Shown: in pieces, positions 8,721 to 16,876 of the stretch
Layout: every line of letters begins with the position of its first letter
How positions within the stretch are numbered: position 1 is the stretch's first letter
From: Enterovibrio gelatinilyticus
GTDB lineage: Bacteria; Pseudomonadota; Gammaproteobacteria; Enterobacterales; Vibrionaceae
Assembly: GCF_028683095.1 (NCBI RefSeq)
Contig: NZ_JAJUBC010000001.1
Span: forward strand, 1 to 64,000
Length of the DNA stretch: 64,000 nucleotides
Direction of reading: 5' to 3'
The notes under the pieces: generated by a model
The model's input: only the letters and a program-made list of their open reading frames with translations
Told to the model about the DNA's origin: nothing
The model's database searches: none
Made by a program: the position numbers and the translations under genes

Positions 8721-8749
8721 AAAAAGCCTGCTCGAAAGCAGGCTTTTTT
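8721..8749. terminator. Bidirectional rho-independent terminator
   Basis: Stem AGCCTGCT/AGCAGGCT with loop CGAA, flanked by A5 on one side and T6 on the other, so it can act both ways. It ends the tRNA-Val operon (minus strand) and could also stop transcripts arriving from the island side. Confidence 0.85.
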
Positions 8750-8763
8750 GTTTCTTACGAAAG

Positions 8764-8839
8764 TGGTGGGCGATACCGGGCTCGAACCAGTGACCCCCTC
8801 CTTGTAAGGGAGGTGCTCTCCCAACTGAGCTAATCGCCC
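8764..8839 (-). tRNA. tRNA-Val (anticodon TAC)
   Basis: 76-nt cloverleaf with encoded CCA. Acceptor GGGCGAT, anticodon stem CTCCC/GGGAG with loop TTACAAG carrying TAC, and GGTTCGAGC in the T arm. It is the last tRNA of the array. Its 3' end faces the integrase island and is the likely integration site. Confidence 0.93.
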
Positions 8840-8888
8840 GAATAATCGCGATTGGGATTCTCTAAAAGAGAGTGCGATTATTAGAATT

Positions 8889-8965
8889 TGGTGGGTCTAG
8901 GCAGACTCGAACTGCCGACCCCCGCCATGTCAAGGCGGTACTCTAACCAACTGAGCTATAGACCC
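8889..8965 (-). tRNA. tRNA-Val (anticodon GAC)
   Basis: 77-nt cloverleaf with encoded CCA. Acceptor GGGTCTA, anticodon stem CCGCC/GGCGG with loop TTGACAT, and AGTTCGAGTCT in the T arm. Third of four valine tRNAs in the transcription direction. Confidence 0.93.
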
Positions 8966-8997
8966 AAATTCTGATTCCATCCTGGTTAGGGAAGGAA

Positions 8998-9074
8998 TGG
9001 TGCGCCCGGGCAGACTCGAACTGCCGACCCCCGCCATGTCAAGGCGATACTCTAACCAACTGAGCTACGGGCGC
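8998..9074 (-). tRNA. tRNA-Val (anticodon GAC), variant with acceptor GCGCCCG
   Basis: 77-nt cloverleaf with encoded CCA. Acceptor GCGCCCG pairs with CGGGCGC. The anticodon stem begins with a T-G pair (TCGCC/GGCGG) and the loop is TTGACAT. The T-arm stem-loop is the same as in the neighbouring GAC copies. Confidence 0.92.
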
Positions 9075-9097
9075 ATTACTTTTTCTAATGGAAAGCT

Positions 9098-9174
9098 TGG
9101 TGCGTCTAGGCAGACTCGAACTGCCGACCCCTGCCATGTCAAGGCAGTACTCTAACCAACTGAGCTATAGACGC
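9098..9174 (-). tRNA. tRNA-Val (anticodon GAC), first gene of the array
   Basis: 77-nt cloverleaf with encoded CCA. Acceptor GCGTCTA, anticodon stem CTGCC/GGCAG, loop TTGACAT. It lies about 38 bases downstream of the predicted transcription start of the array. Confidence 0.93.
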
Positions 9175-9219
9175 ATCGTTTGCTGAACTTCAGCGAGGCT
9201 TTCCGTGAAAGCGGGGTGA

Positions 9220-9248
9220 ATATTAGCGAGTAGGGCGAAGGCGCGCAA
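9220..9248 (-). promoter_or_regulatory. Sigma-70 promoter of the tRNA-Val operon
   Basis: On the minus strand, TTGCGC (-35) and TAATAT (-10) are separated by exactly 17 bases. The -10 box is followed by a C-rich discriminator (CACCCCGC), typical of stringently controlled stable-RNA promoters. It reads into the four-gene tRNA array. Confidence 0.75.
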
Positions 9249-9363
9249 GCGTAAAACACGACTTTTTTGCGCTTCTGCGTGCGTTTGATGCTTTGATGAG
9301 CAAATTGCTCTCTCTGTGTACATGAAACCACAAGTAATTGGTTTCACAAAGGTAACGAGTGGA

Positions 9364-10380
9364 CTATTTTTTGATCGAATTGCCGATTTCCATTTGGCAT
9401 CGAGCAAAGAGGGTTTGCCAATAGCTGACATGATCTTTGACGGATGTTTGAAATCTTCGGTAGTGCTCCCCACCAAAATACGCGCTATTGAAGTCTGAAT
9501 TAGGTACGGTTGCTGAAACTTGGCGGTGAAGTGCGTCCAGTGAAGGCTGAGCATCTAGGTAAAGGCTGTTGAGTTTCGACAAGTAGGGTTGGACGGCACC
9601 AATAAAAAACGTATCGAAAACATTCCTCACATAGTTCAGTTTGGTTTGATTTCTATTAGCACCACATATCACCAAAGCGTCATCACGCTTAAGTTGCTGC
9701 GTGATGGTGTTAAGCCAACGTGTGCTTTCATCCATGGAGTAAAATAGTGCGCCGAGGTAGCGCTGTTTTTCGATAGACTCTTGCAACGCTATCACGTCCA
9801 TATTGGTGAGATTTGCATGACTTATTTCCGAATATCTATGAATGGCCAGTAGGGCTTCACTGTGCGGGAAAGGCGTGTCGGGAGTGATAAGAGTGGTGCT
9901 TGGCGGCGTGAGTTGCTTTCTCCATGCATCACTGCCTATTAAGGTATTCCAATACACGCGTGCAAATTGTTGATTCTTTTGTTCTTGAATATCTTCGAGA
10001 AGCTCTATCAGCGTAGGATCTTCAATGAGACTTAAACAGCCTGCCAGTGTGTTGAGTAATTGGATCTCGTAGTCCAGTTGGTGAAAAGCATCCTGGACTT
10101 TACCGAGAATCGAATTTCGTTCTGCAATGAGTTGGAACAGACCACACTGGCGCAATTCATAGGCATCAAATAGGCCCATTCGTACGTCGTCAATAGGCAA
10201 CATAGCATCCCGCTTTCGTGGTAGCGCGATAAATATGGATTCTTGAAGGAGAAGTGGGTCTGTATCGACGACATTGGCGAGACGCTGCTGGTAGGTATCA
10301 AAGGATTGTACGGCAGGATCGGTTCCGAAACAGCCACTGAGAAGGTGTGCCAGTAATGTAATGGTCAACAAGCGTAACAT
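9364..10380 (-). CDS. DUF3080-like lipoprotein
   Basis: Membrane-anchored protein of unknown role. The N-terminus is a lipoprotein signal (LLTITLLAHLLSGC), with the lipidated cysteine predicted about residue 16. The remaining ~320 residues are soluble and helical. I use the ATG at 10380, which begins the signal peptide; an in-frame start at 10410 would add ten residues. Similarity to the DUF3080 family common in Vibrio is by recall of length and context. It lies downstream of norM on the same strand, but a terminator separates them. Confidence 0.65.
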   Translation of the reverse strand: MLRLLTITLLAHLLSGCFGTDPAVQSFDTYQQRLANVVDTDPLLLQESIFIALPRKRDAMLPIDDVRMGLFDAYELRQCGLFQLIAERNSILGKVQDAFHQLDYEIQLLNTLAGCLSLIEDPTLIELLEDIQEQKNQQFARVYWNTLIGSDAWRKQLTPPSTTLITPDTPFPHSEALLAIHRYSEISHANLTNMDVIALQESIEKQRYLGALFYSMDESTRWLNTITQQLKRDDALVICGANRNQTKLNYVRNVFDTFFIGAVQPYLSKLNSLYLDAQPSLDALHRQVSATVPNSDFNSAYFGGEHYRRFQTSVKDHVSYWQTLFARCQMEIGNSIKK

Positions 10381-10470
10381 CTTCAAGCCGTCAGGTTCCC
10401 TAAGCAGCACCTACATAATGGTTGTTACGAAGTATATGAAAATGACGATCGAAAATCGTGCAGCACAAAG

Positions 10471-10496
10471 AAAAATCCCGACATGAAGTCGGGATT
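10471..10496 (-). terminator. Terminator after norM
   Basis: Stem AATCCCGAC/GTCGGGATT with loop ATGAA. On the minus strand it lies just past the norM stop codon, with only a short U tract. Confidence 0.65.
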
Positions 10497-10519
10497 TATG
10501 AAGCTAGAATCTAAGAAGA

Positions 10520-11890
10520 TTACTTTTCGGCCATCGCCAACTGGTAAGAATCCGGTTGTCGACGAATCCACTGCAGTCGCATACCAAGCATAATTGCCGC
10601 AGAGGTTAATCCGATAATAATACCAATCCAAAAACCGTACGCGCCCATCGGCTCCACGATCCAGTCAGTCATACCCAACACATAACCCATCGGCACGCCC
10701 AATATCCAATAGGCAATAAAGGTACGCTCGAAAATCGCGCGCATATCTTTGTAACCGCGCAGTGCACCGGCAGCGACAACTTGAATCGAGTCAGTGCATT
10801 GATAGATGGCAGCAAGCAACATTAGGTTTGCGGCAATGGCAACCACCTCAGCATTGTCCGTATATAGTCCAATAATTGGCTCTCGGAACAAAACAGTCAG
10901 AGCAGCGGTAAAAATCGCGGTGCATAAGCCAATCAGAATGCCCAGTTTGGCAGCGCGCGCAGCGCCTTCGATGGAACGCTCACCTAATTGATGGCTAACA
11001 CGAATACTGACGGCTGTCGCCAAACTCATTGGCAACATAAACACCATAGACGAGAAGTTAATCGCGACTTGGTGAGCAGCAACAATGGTTGAACCTAACG
11101 GGGCAATCAGGAGCGCAATCACAGCGAATAGGGTGACTTCAAAGAAGATGGCAGCAGCAACAGGGACACCAAGTTTGAATATACGCCACAGCGCAGAAAC
11201 ATCTGGCTTACTGAAGCCAGTAAAGGCTTCCACACGGTTAAGGCGTTTATTGATTTTGATGTAAACAAGCATGGCTGCCAGCATGAGCCAATAAACAATC
11301 GCAGTAGCGACACCACAACCCACACCACCCAACTCAGGTGCGCCGAATTTACCGTAAACAAAGATCCAGTTTAGCGGCACGTTTGCAGCAAGACCGATAA
11401 AGCCAATCACCATCGCAGGAATGGTGAGTGACATACCTTCAGCAAGGTTGCGTAATGCTTGAAACAATAAGAAAGCAGGCACCGCCCAGCTCACTGCATG
11501 CAGATAACCAATGGTTTTCTCTGCAAGTGCGGGCTCGACGTCCATATAGTTAACGATATGACCAGCATTAATAAGAACCAAGATGATAGGTACTGACATA
11601 ATCAATGCCATGTATATACCTTGCTGAACTTGAAACGGAATTTTGCTTTGACGGCCTGAACCATGCAGTTGTGCAATGATCGGTACCATGGCAAGCAAAA
11701 TACCAATGCCAAACAGAATGGAAGGTAACCAAATACTGGACGCCACAGCAACGGCAGCCATATCAGTAGCACTCACGCCACCCGCCATAACGGTGTCGAC
11801 GAACCCCATAGAGGTCTGCGCAAGTTGCGCGATAAAAACAGGAATACCCAACTTGATGATGGATTTGGCTTCTAGGCGATAATTTTGCAC
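10520..11890 (-). CDS. norM: NorM multidrug efflux pump (MATE family)
   Basis: Cation-coupled exporter of cationic drugs and dyes across the inner membrane; Vibrio NorM proteins use Na+. The 456-residue length matches that family. About 12 membrane segments are visible, with two MatE repeats beginning GIPVFIAQLAQTSMGFVDT and LGVPVAAAIFFEVTLFAVI. Glycine and proline positions such as MAGGVSATDMAAVAV are characteristic. It is divergent from ribE; a composite palindromic repeat lies in the shared upstream region. Confidence 0.93.
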   Translation of the reverse strand: MQNYRLEAKSIIKLGIPVFIAQLAQTSMGFVDTVMAGGVSATDMAAVAVASSIWLPSILFGIGILLAMVPIIAQLHGSGRQSKIPFQVQQGIYMALIMSVPIILVLINAGHIVNYMDVEPALAEKTIGYLHAVSWAVPAFLLFQALRNLAEGMSLTIPAMVIGFIGLAANVPLNWIFVYGKFGAPELGGVGCGVATAIVYWLMLAAMLVYIKINKRLNRVEAFTGFSKPDVSALWRIFKLGVPVAAAIFFEVTLFAVIALLIAPLGSTIVAAHQVAINFSSMVFMLPMSLATAVSIRVSHQLGERSIEGAARAAKLGILIGLCTAIFTAALTVLFREPIIGLYTDNAEVVAIAANLMLLAAIYQCTDSIQVVAAGALRGYKDMRAIFERTFIAYWILGVPMGYVLGMTDWIVEPMGAYGFWIGIIIGLTSAAIMLGMRLQWIRRQPDSYQLAMAEK

Positions 11891-12092
11891 CTACAACTCC
11901 GAAATAAAAATGAAGCGGAAAAAAGGACAGCGCATTATACGTCCGCATAGATATTGGGCAATCAATACTATGGAGAAACTACAGAATATTCACATATGGT
12001 GTTGTGTTAGGGTTATGGCGCCGAGCAAGCTGTTGTTTTACTAATTGTTGCTGAAATTGTCTGAAAGCTTTGTTTCTGTTTTCAGACTTACA

Positions 12093-12264
12093 GATACTCA
12101 AGTCATCTGAAGATGCTCGATTTCAGAGGCCCTTCCGGCGAGGTTACTGACACTATGCTCGGTGTTATCTCTTTTTGATGGAGATCACTACAGGCAAAGG
12201 GACGGCTTGATCATAACGTCAGTAAAACTCGCTGAATCCTACATCTTCAGGTTGCTTGGGTATA
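12093..12264. repeat. Dispersed palindromic repeat with a ~120-bp interior
   Basis: The left arm contains TCAAGTCATCTGAAGATGC and the right arm ACATCTTCAGGTTGCTTGGG, near-inverse copies of the short palindromes at 21.9 and 54.5 kb. Here the arms are separated by about 120 bases of unrelated sequence rather than a short loop. It lies between norM and ribE. Confidence 0.6.
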
Positions 12265-12307
12265 CACTGAGCGCTAAGCGTTTGAAATACAGGTTATGAG
12301 GGCGGAT

Positions 12308-12916
12308 ATGTTTACGGGAATTGTGCAGACAACGGCTGAAGTTGTTCAAATAGACAAAAAAGTGGATTTTCAAAGCCACGCTGTTCGTTTCACTCAGGAA
12401 CTGCTCGATGGATTGGCGCTTGGTGCTTCGGTTGCCCATAACGGTTGTTGTTTGACCGTGACGAGAATTGAAGGTGATTTGGTGTGGTTTGATTTAATGC
12501 AAGCGACACTCAATCTGACCAATCTAGGCTCTGTGGAAGCGGGAGATAAAATCAACCTTGAAAGAGCAGCAAAATTTGGAGACGAAATTGGTGGGCACTC
12601 GATGTCTGGCCACATTATGTGTGCAGCTCAAGTCGTTGAAGTGATTGATTCGCCGAACAACCGTCAAGTGTGGATGGAACTGCCAGAGAACATAACAAAG
12701 TATGTTTTTGACAAAGGTTACATTGGTATTGATGGAATTAGCCTTACCGTGGGTGCTGTCGATGGTCGGCGGTTCTGCGTCAATTTAATTCCTGAAACCC
12801 TTCAGCGCACGAATATGGGGTGGAGAAAGCTGGGAGATAGTGTGAACATCGAGGTTGACCCTCAGACTCAGGCGGTTGTGGATACGGTAGAACGTGTTTT
12901 GGCAGCGAGAGGATAG
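12308..12916 (+). CDS. ribE: Riboflavin synthase, alpha subunit
   Basis: Converts two 6,7-dimethyl-8-ribityllumazine molecules to riboflavin plus a pyrimidine in the last step of riboflavin synthesis. The protein shows the family's internal duplication: MFTGIVQTTAEV and NGCCLTVT in the N-terminal barrel, then GHSMSGHIM and GIDGISLTVG in the C-terminal barrel. Start chosen at 12308, where the canonical MFTG begins and GAGGG lies upstream. Length of 202 residues is close to family size. No FMN riboswitch is evident upstream. Confidence 0.92.
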   Translation: MFTGIVQTTAEVVQIDKKVDFQSHAVRFTQELLDGLALGASVAHNGCCLTVTRIEGDLVWFDLMQATLNLTNLGSVEAGDKINLERAAKFGDEIGGHSMSGHIMCAAQVVEVIDSPNNRQVWMELPENITKYVFDKGYIGIDGISLTVGAVDGRRFCVNLIPETLQRTNMGWRKLGDSVNIEVDPQTQAVVDTVERVLAARG

Positions 12917-12952
12917 TCGAACTAATCGGTTCATGTTGAACGGTATAGATGT

Positions 12953-12979
12953 AAAAAAAGCCAGCGAGTGCTGGCTTTT
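12953..12979. terminator. Terminator between ribE and the cysteine-rich gene
   Basis: Stem AAGCCAGC/GCTGGCTT, loop GAGT, with an A run before and a short T run after. It serves the convergent genes ribE (plus) and the small cysteine-rich protein (minus). Confidence 0.8.
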
Positions 12980-13006
12980 CAGTGTTAAACGGTTCGCCGT
13001 AAAAAA

Positions 13007-13210
13007 TCAGAAAATTTGCTCGTCGTCTGCATCAACGAATAAGTTAATGGTCTTGTGCAGTGAATCTATCTGCAGGTTTAGGTGAATAGCATTACAGCAT
13101 GCGGGGCAGTCATCATAAAATTCTTGGTCGCCGCCACTCGTGTCTAACGTAATTCGAATCTTATGCCCACAATGCGGGCAGTCGATTCCTCTCTCTGTAT
13201 AATTTTGCAT
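13007..13210 (-). CDS. CPXCG-type cysteine-rich small protein
   Basis: A 67-residue protein with two zinc-knuckle-like pairs, CPHCG and CPACC, spaced as in the family named for its CPXCG motif. It probably binds one zinc ion; function unknown. ATG at 13210 is preceded by GGGAG. An upstream TTG would add two residues. The C-terminus is acidic (DADDEQIF). Confidence 0.75.
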   Translation of the reverse strand: MQNYTERGIDCPHCGHKIRITLDTSGGDQEFYDDCPACCNAIHLNLQIDSLHKTINLFVDADDEQIF

Positions 13211-13437
13211 GTCCAACTCCCTATCTGAACTGCGAGCTTTTCAACATGAAGGTAAAAAGGTAGCTGTTTCCTCAACCTTTCACGTGTTCCCATTCTAAGA
13301 AGCTAAGAATCTTTGCTCAGTGAAATAAGGTCAAACTATGACCCGAGGCCAATATTTACGTTATTGCATTCAGTTGCATTATGTATAAATACAAAAACAT
13401 AATTTGGTTGAAGTGGTTTACGTAAGAGGATGTTTCA

Positions 13438-13566
13438 ATGTGTGAAGGGGTTTGTCTAAATGCGAGCGGTATTGGAATAATGGATGAATCAAGGGCGAAG
13501 CATACAGAAAACCTCACCCTTTTCGTCAAAAATTTGGACTTATTTCGTCAACATTTCGGCGGTTAA
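13438..13566 (+). CDS. Possible 42-aa small protein
   Basis: ATG preceded by AGAGGA at good spacing, with a TATAAAT box upstream. The predicted peptide begins MCEGVCLNASGIG and ends FRQHFGG; it overlaps the 3' end of hxpB antisense by 27 bases. No family recognised. Supported only by its ribosome binding site and promoter-like context. Confidence 0.3.
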   Translation: MCEGVCLNASGIGIMDESRAKHTENLTLFVKNLDLFRQHFGG

Positions 13567-14202
13567 TTCGTCTAGCGAGTTAAGTTTTACGTCACTAATC
13601 ACCCACTGTTTTTGTGTTGCAACCTGATGCTCAGGAACAACAACAGTGCGCATTTGTGCCGATTTAGCTGCAAGCAACCCAGCAAAAGAATCTTCAAAAG
13701 CGATACAGTTTTCTGGTGAAATCCCTAGGCTTTCTGCTGCATTCAGGTAAACCTCAGGGTGTGGTTTGCCGTATTTCAAATGTTCAGCGGAATGGCAGTG
13801 CTCAAACCATGCTTCTAATTCAAGCGCTTTCAATGTGGTTTCAATTAGGCGAAGCGGCGAAGAAGACGCCAATGCAATGCGAAGGTTGGCTTCTTTACAT
13901 AGTGTTAGTGCGTGTATCACACCCGGCATGATAGGTTTGTGAATGGCAACAAGCTCAATGACTTTGTCTAAAATCATGTCACAGACGTCATCACAAGAAG
14001 GGCCTTGCCAACCCTGAGTTTCAGAGTAGTGCTTGACGATTTGGTCAATGCGGATGCCAGTGGTATTTATTGTATCTTGTCGGGTAATGTTGATACCAAG
14101 ATCACCAAACACAGCCAATTGTGCGTCTTGCCAGAATGGCTCAGAATTAACGAGCAGGCCGTCCATATCAAAAATTGCAGCTTTAATCATTGGGATAATC
14201 AT
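13540..14202 (-). CDS. hxpB: HAD-family sugar phosphatase, HxpB (YniC)-like
   Basis: Phosphatase of the haloacid dehalogenase superfamily; E. coli HxpB removes phosphate from 2-deoxyglucose-6-phosphate and related hexitol phosphates. Motif I FDMDGLLVNSE with the nucleophile aspartate, motif II ALASSSP, motif III lysine in KYGKPHPEVYL, motif IV ENCIAFEDSFAG. The cap lies between motifs I and II. Starts at 14202 or at a second ATG four codons later are both possible. It follows the yniA-like gene, as in many gammaproteobacteria. Confidence 0.85.
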   Translation of the reverse strand: MIIPMIKAAIFDMDGLLVNSEPFWQDAQLAVFGDLGINITRQDTINTTGIRIDQIVKHYSETQGWQGPSCDDVCDMILDKVIELVAIHKPIMPGVIHALTLCKEANLRIALASSSPLRLIETTLKALELEAWFEHCHSAEHLKYGKPHPEVYLNAAESLGISPENCIAFEDSFAGLLAAKSAQMRTVVVPEHQVATQKQWVISDVKLNSLDELTAEMLTK

Positions 14203-14229
14203 CTTTCGAAAGGAAAAAACGCGCGCAGC

Positions 14230-14252
14230 AAAAGAGGGCGCTTAACGCCCTC
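14230..14252 (-). terminator. Terminator after the yniA-like kinase gene
   Basis: Stem GAGGGCG/CGCCCTC with loop TTAAG on the minus strand, followed by TTTT. It separates the yniA-like gene from hxpB. Confidence 0.7.
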
Positions 14253-14287
14253 AATCTAATTCAACTTATCGTGATTCGTAAATGACT

Positions 14288-15154
14288 TTATTCGGTTAAT
14301 GCCAGTTTGTTGACCAGTGCTTCAGTTTCTTCTAAATAATGACCGCCAAAGAGCAAGCAATGGTTAATCATATGATAAAGATTGTAGATATCTTTGCGAG
14401 ATTCAAACCCTTCATCGAGTTGCCAGACTTCGTTGTAGCCTCTGTAAAATTCGTCTGGGAAGCCGTTAAATAGAAGACTTGCCGCGATATCAACTTCGCG
14501 GTCGCCCCAATAACAGGCGGGGTCAAAAACTACTGGACCGTTAACGGTGGTTGAAGCATTACCTTTCCAAAAATCGCCATGTAGTAGGCTGGCTTTGGGC
14601 TGGTGTCCGTTCAACCTTTCCTTGACTGCTTCAACAATGGTCTCAACATCACCAAACGACATGCCGCGTTCTTCAGCCAGTTTTAACTGCCAGCCTATTC
14701 GATGGTCAGCAAAGAAGTTGGACCATTTTCGGTGCCAACTGTTACGTTGTTCGGTTGTTCCAATGTAGTTATCAATATCAAAGCCGTACTCCAATTGATC
14801 TCCCCATTGATGAAGCTTCGCCATATCTTTACCTAGCAAGTAGCCGCTTTCTGAATCTAGCGGCTTCATCGGTAAGTAGTCGAGAACCAACACGGCTTTT
14901 TCTTTGATGACACCCATGTAGACAACTTGCGGTACAGAAACCTCTCCACTATTTGCAAGGTGTCTTAGCCCTTCGGCTTCAGCCTCATAAGTAGGGAGGT
15001 TCTCTCGGGAGTTTATTTTGACGAAGAAGCGAATTTCACCGCAGCTGATGGCATAACATTCATTGATGTCGCCACCATCAATAGGCATTTTTTCTTCGAC
15101 TTCAAACTCCTGTCCGAGCGCAAGAGAAAGCTGAACAGAAAGGGAGTGCCACAT
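14288..15154 (-). CDS. Fructosamine kinase family protein (YniA-like)
   Basis: Cytosolic small-molecule kinase of the fructosamine/ketosamine 3-kinase family, thought to initiate repair of glycated amines. Residues include the GGDINECY nucleotide region, VLDYLPMKPLD, LLHGDFWKGN with the catalytic aspartate, and FDPACYWGDREVD in the metal-binding DxD-like segment. I start it at 15154, where GAGGTG precedes the ATG and the conserved N-terminus begins; 288 residues fits the family. Confidence 0.88.
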   Translation of the reverse strand: MWHSLSVQLSLALGQEFEVEEKMPIDGGDINECYAISCGEIRFFVKINSRENLPTYEAEAEGLRHLANSGEVSVPQVVYMGVIKEKAVLVLDYLPMKPLDSESGYLLGKDMAKLHQWGDQLEYGFDIDNYIGTTEQRNSWHRKWSNFFADHRIGWQLKLAEERGMSFGDVETIVEAVKERLNGHQPKASLLHGDFWKGNASTTVNGPVVFDPACYWGDREVDIAASLLFNGFPDEFYRGYNEVWQLDEGFESRKDIYNLYHMINHCLLFGGHYLEETEALVNKLALTE

Positions 15155-15270
15155 AGAAACACCTCTGCATAATGAATGAAAAATTGGTGAGATAACAAAA
15201 TAGTAGCGCAATATGACAAGAGTGAAGTGTGGCGAACCTAACAATCTATGATAGATGTTCGAATTTTGTA

Positions 15271-15309
15271 CAAAAAACACCGAAGCCTTTTACGGTTAAG
15301 GCTTCGGTA
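15271..15309 (-). terminator. Terminator of the hut operon
   Basis: Minus-strand stem ACCGAAGCC/GGCTTCGGT with a 12-base loop, followed by a T run. It lies just beyond the hutH stop codon. Confidence 0.85.
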
Positions 15310-15333
15310 AGACAAGTGATAGAGATTGAACAG

Positions 15334-16866
15334 TTAGATGCTAGGTAACAATTGCGTGGGCATGTATTTATTGTGGCTAGCATCCAGTAGATGAAGATTC
15401 GCTTTCTCTATATCTGGCGCGAAATAACGGTCTTTATCATAGAAATCAACATGACTCCTTAGCTCCGCCTTGATTTGTTCAAGCTTTAGCGTGGTTTTTA
15501 GCGGGGCGCGAAAATCCAGTCCCTGACAGGCCGCGAGTAATTCAACGGCGAGAATTCCACGTGTGTTTTCAGCCATTTCGGCGAGTCGACGTCCCGCAAA
15601 CGTTGCCATTGAAACATGATCTTCTTGATTGGCGGAGGTAGGTAGGCTGTCTACTGATGCGGGGTGAGCTAATGTTTTGTTTTCGCTCGCGAGAGCGGCT
15701 GCGGTTACCTGTGCAATCATAAATCCACTGTTGACGCCGCCATTATCAACCAAAAATGGAGGAAGCTTACTTAACCCGCTATCGATTAACAGCGCCATCC
15801 GACGCTCTGAAAGACTTCCTATTTCTGCAATGGCCAAAGCGAGGCCGTCAGCAGCCATGGCAACAGGCTCTGCATGGAAGTTACCGCCAGATATAATGTC
15901 GTCATCATCGGCAAAAACCAATGGGTTATCAGACACTGCGTTAGCTTCGATTTCGAGTACGTCAGCGGCTGTGCGAATTTGTTGTAAGCATGCGCCCATC
16001 ACTTGCGGTTGGCATCGCAGTGAGTATGGGTCTTGCACCTTTTCACAGCTTTGGTGACTGCTGCCAATCTCGCTCTCGTCTTCTAATAGATAACGATAGG
16101 CTGCCGCAGAGTCAATTTGGCTAACGTGTCCACGAACTCGGTGAATACGAGGATCGAATGGACGACGGCTCCCCAAAGCGGCTTCGACCGATAAGCTGCC
16201 ACAGGCCGTGGCTGACGCGTAAAGATCTTCTGCGGCGAATAAGCCTTCGAGAGCAAATGCCGTGGAAGCTTGTGTACCGTTTAATAGTGCAAGCCCTTCT
16301 TTAGGCCCAAGGGTTATGGGAGAGAGCCCAGCGATTTTTAACGCCACGGCGCCGGAAATGATTTCACCTTTGTGTCTGGCTTGTCCTTCTCCCAATAATA
16401 CGGTGCTCATGTGCGCAAGCGGGGCAAGGTCGCCTGATGCGCCGACAGAACCTTTTTTGGGGATGCAAGGATAAACCTCAGCATTGATTAGTGTTGCTAG
16501 TGCTTCGACGACCGAAAATCGAATGCCGGAATAACCGCGAGCAAGACTATTGATTTTCAATACCATCATGAGTCGAACGGTTCTGTCGTCCATAAACGCC
16601 CCAATGCCTGCGGCATGTGAGAGCACAATTGAACGCTGCAGGGTTTCAAGGTCTTCTTCATTGATACGCGTGTTGGCGAGCAAACCAAAACCTGTATTGA
16701 TGCCATAGACAACGCGATCTTCTGAGAGAACACTGGCAACCGTATCTATACTGGCTTGCATTTGTGATTCTACGTCGTCTGCAAACGACAATTGCACGCC
16801 TTCACGACTGATCGCGCGCATTTGTTTGACGGTGAGTTCACCCGGGGTAAGTGTCAATGCGTTCAT
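15334..16866 (-). CDS. hutH: Histidine ammonia-lyase
   Basis: Deaminates L-histidine to trans-urocanate, the first step of the hut pathway. The catalytic MIO prosthetic group forms from Ala-Ser-Gly in [14 protein letters not shown] (about residues 142-144). Other conserved parts are [13 protein letters not shown] and [21 protein letters not shown] at 16866 is preceded by AAAGGA and gives 510 residues, the standard length. It is last in the hutIGUH operon, 10 bases after hutU. Confidence 0.96.
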   Translation of the reverse strand: MNALTLTPGELTVKQMRAISREGVQLSFADDVESQMQASIDTVASVLSEDRVVYGINTGFGLLANTRINEEDLETLQRSIVLSHAAGIGAFMDDRTVRLMMVLKINSLARGYSGIRFSVVEALATLINAEVYPCIPKKGSVGASGDLAPLAHMSTVLLGEGQARHKGEIISGAVALKIAGLSPITLGPKEGLALLNGTQASTAFALEGLFAAEDLYASATACGSLSVEAALGSRRPFDPRIHRVRGHVSQIDSAAAYRYLLEDESEIGSSHQSCEKVQDPYSLRCQPQVMGACLQQIRTAADVLEIEANAVSDNPLVFADDDDIISGGNFHAEPVAMAADGLALAIAEIGSLSERRMALLIDSGLSKLPPFLVDNGGVNSGFMIAQVTAAALASENKTLAHPASVDSLPTSANQEDHVSMATFAGRRLAEMAENTRGILAVELLAACQGLDFRAPLKTTLKLEQIKAELRSHVDFYDKDRYFAPDIEKANLHLLDASHNKYMPTQLLPSI

Positions 16867-16876
16867 GTATTTTCCT

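Noticed and set aside
12093-12264. Insertion sequence ends
   Set aside because: The arms match the dispersed palindromes and there is no transposase or open frame inside.
12000-12300. FMN riboswitch upstream of ribE
   Set aside because: The conserved FMN element motifs (AGGGCGGGG type) are not present.
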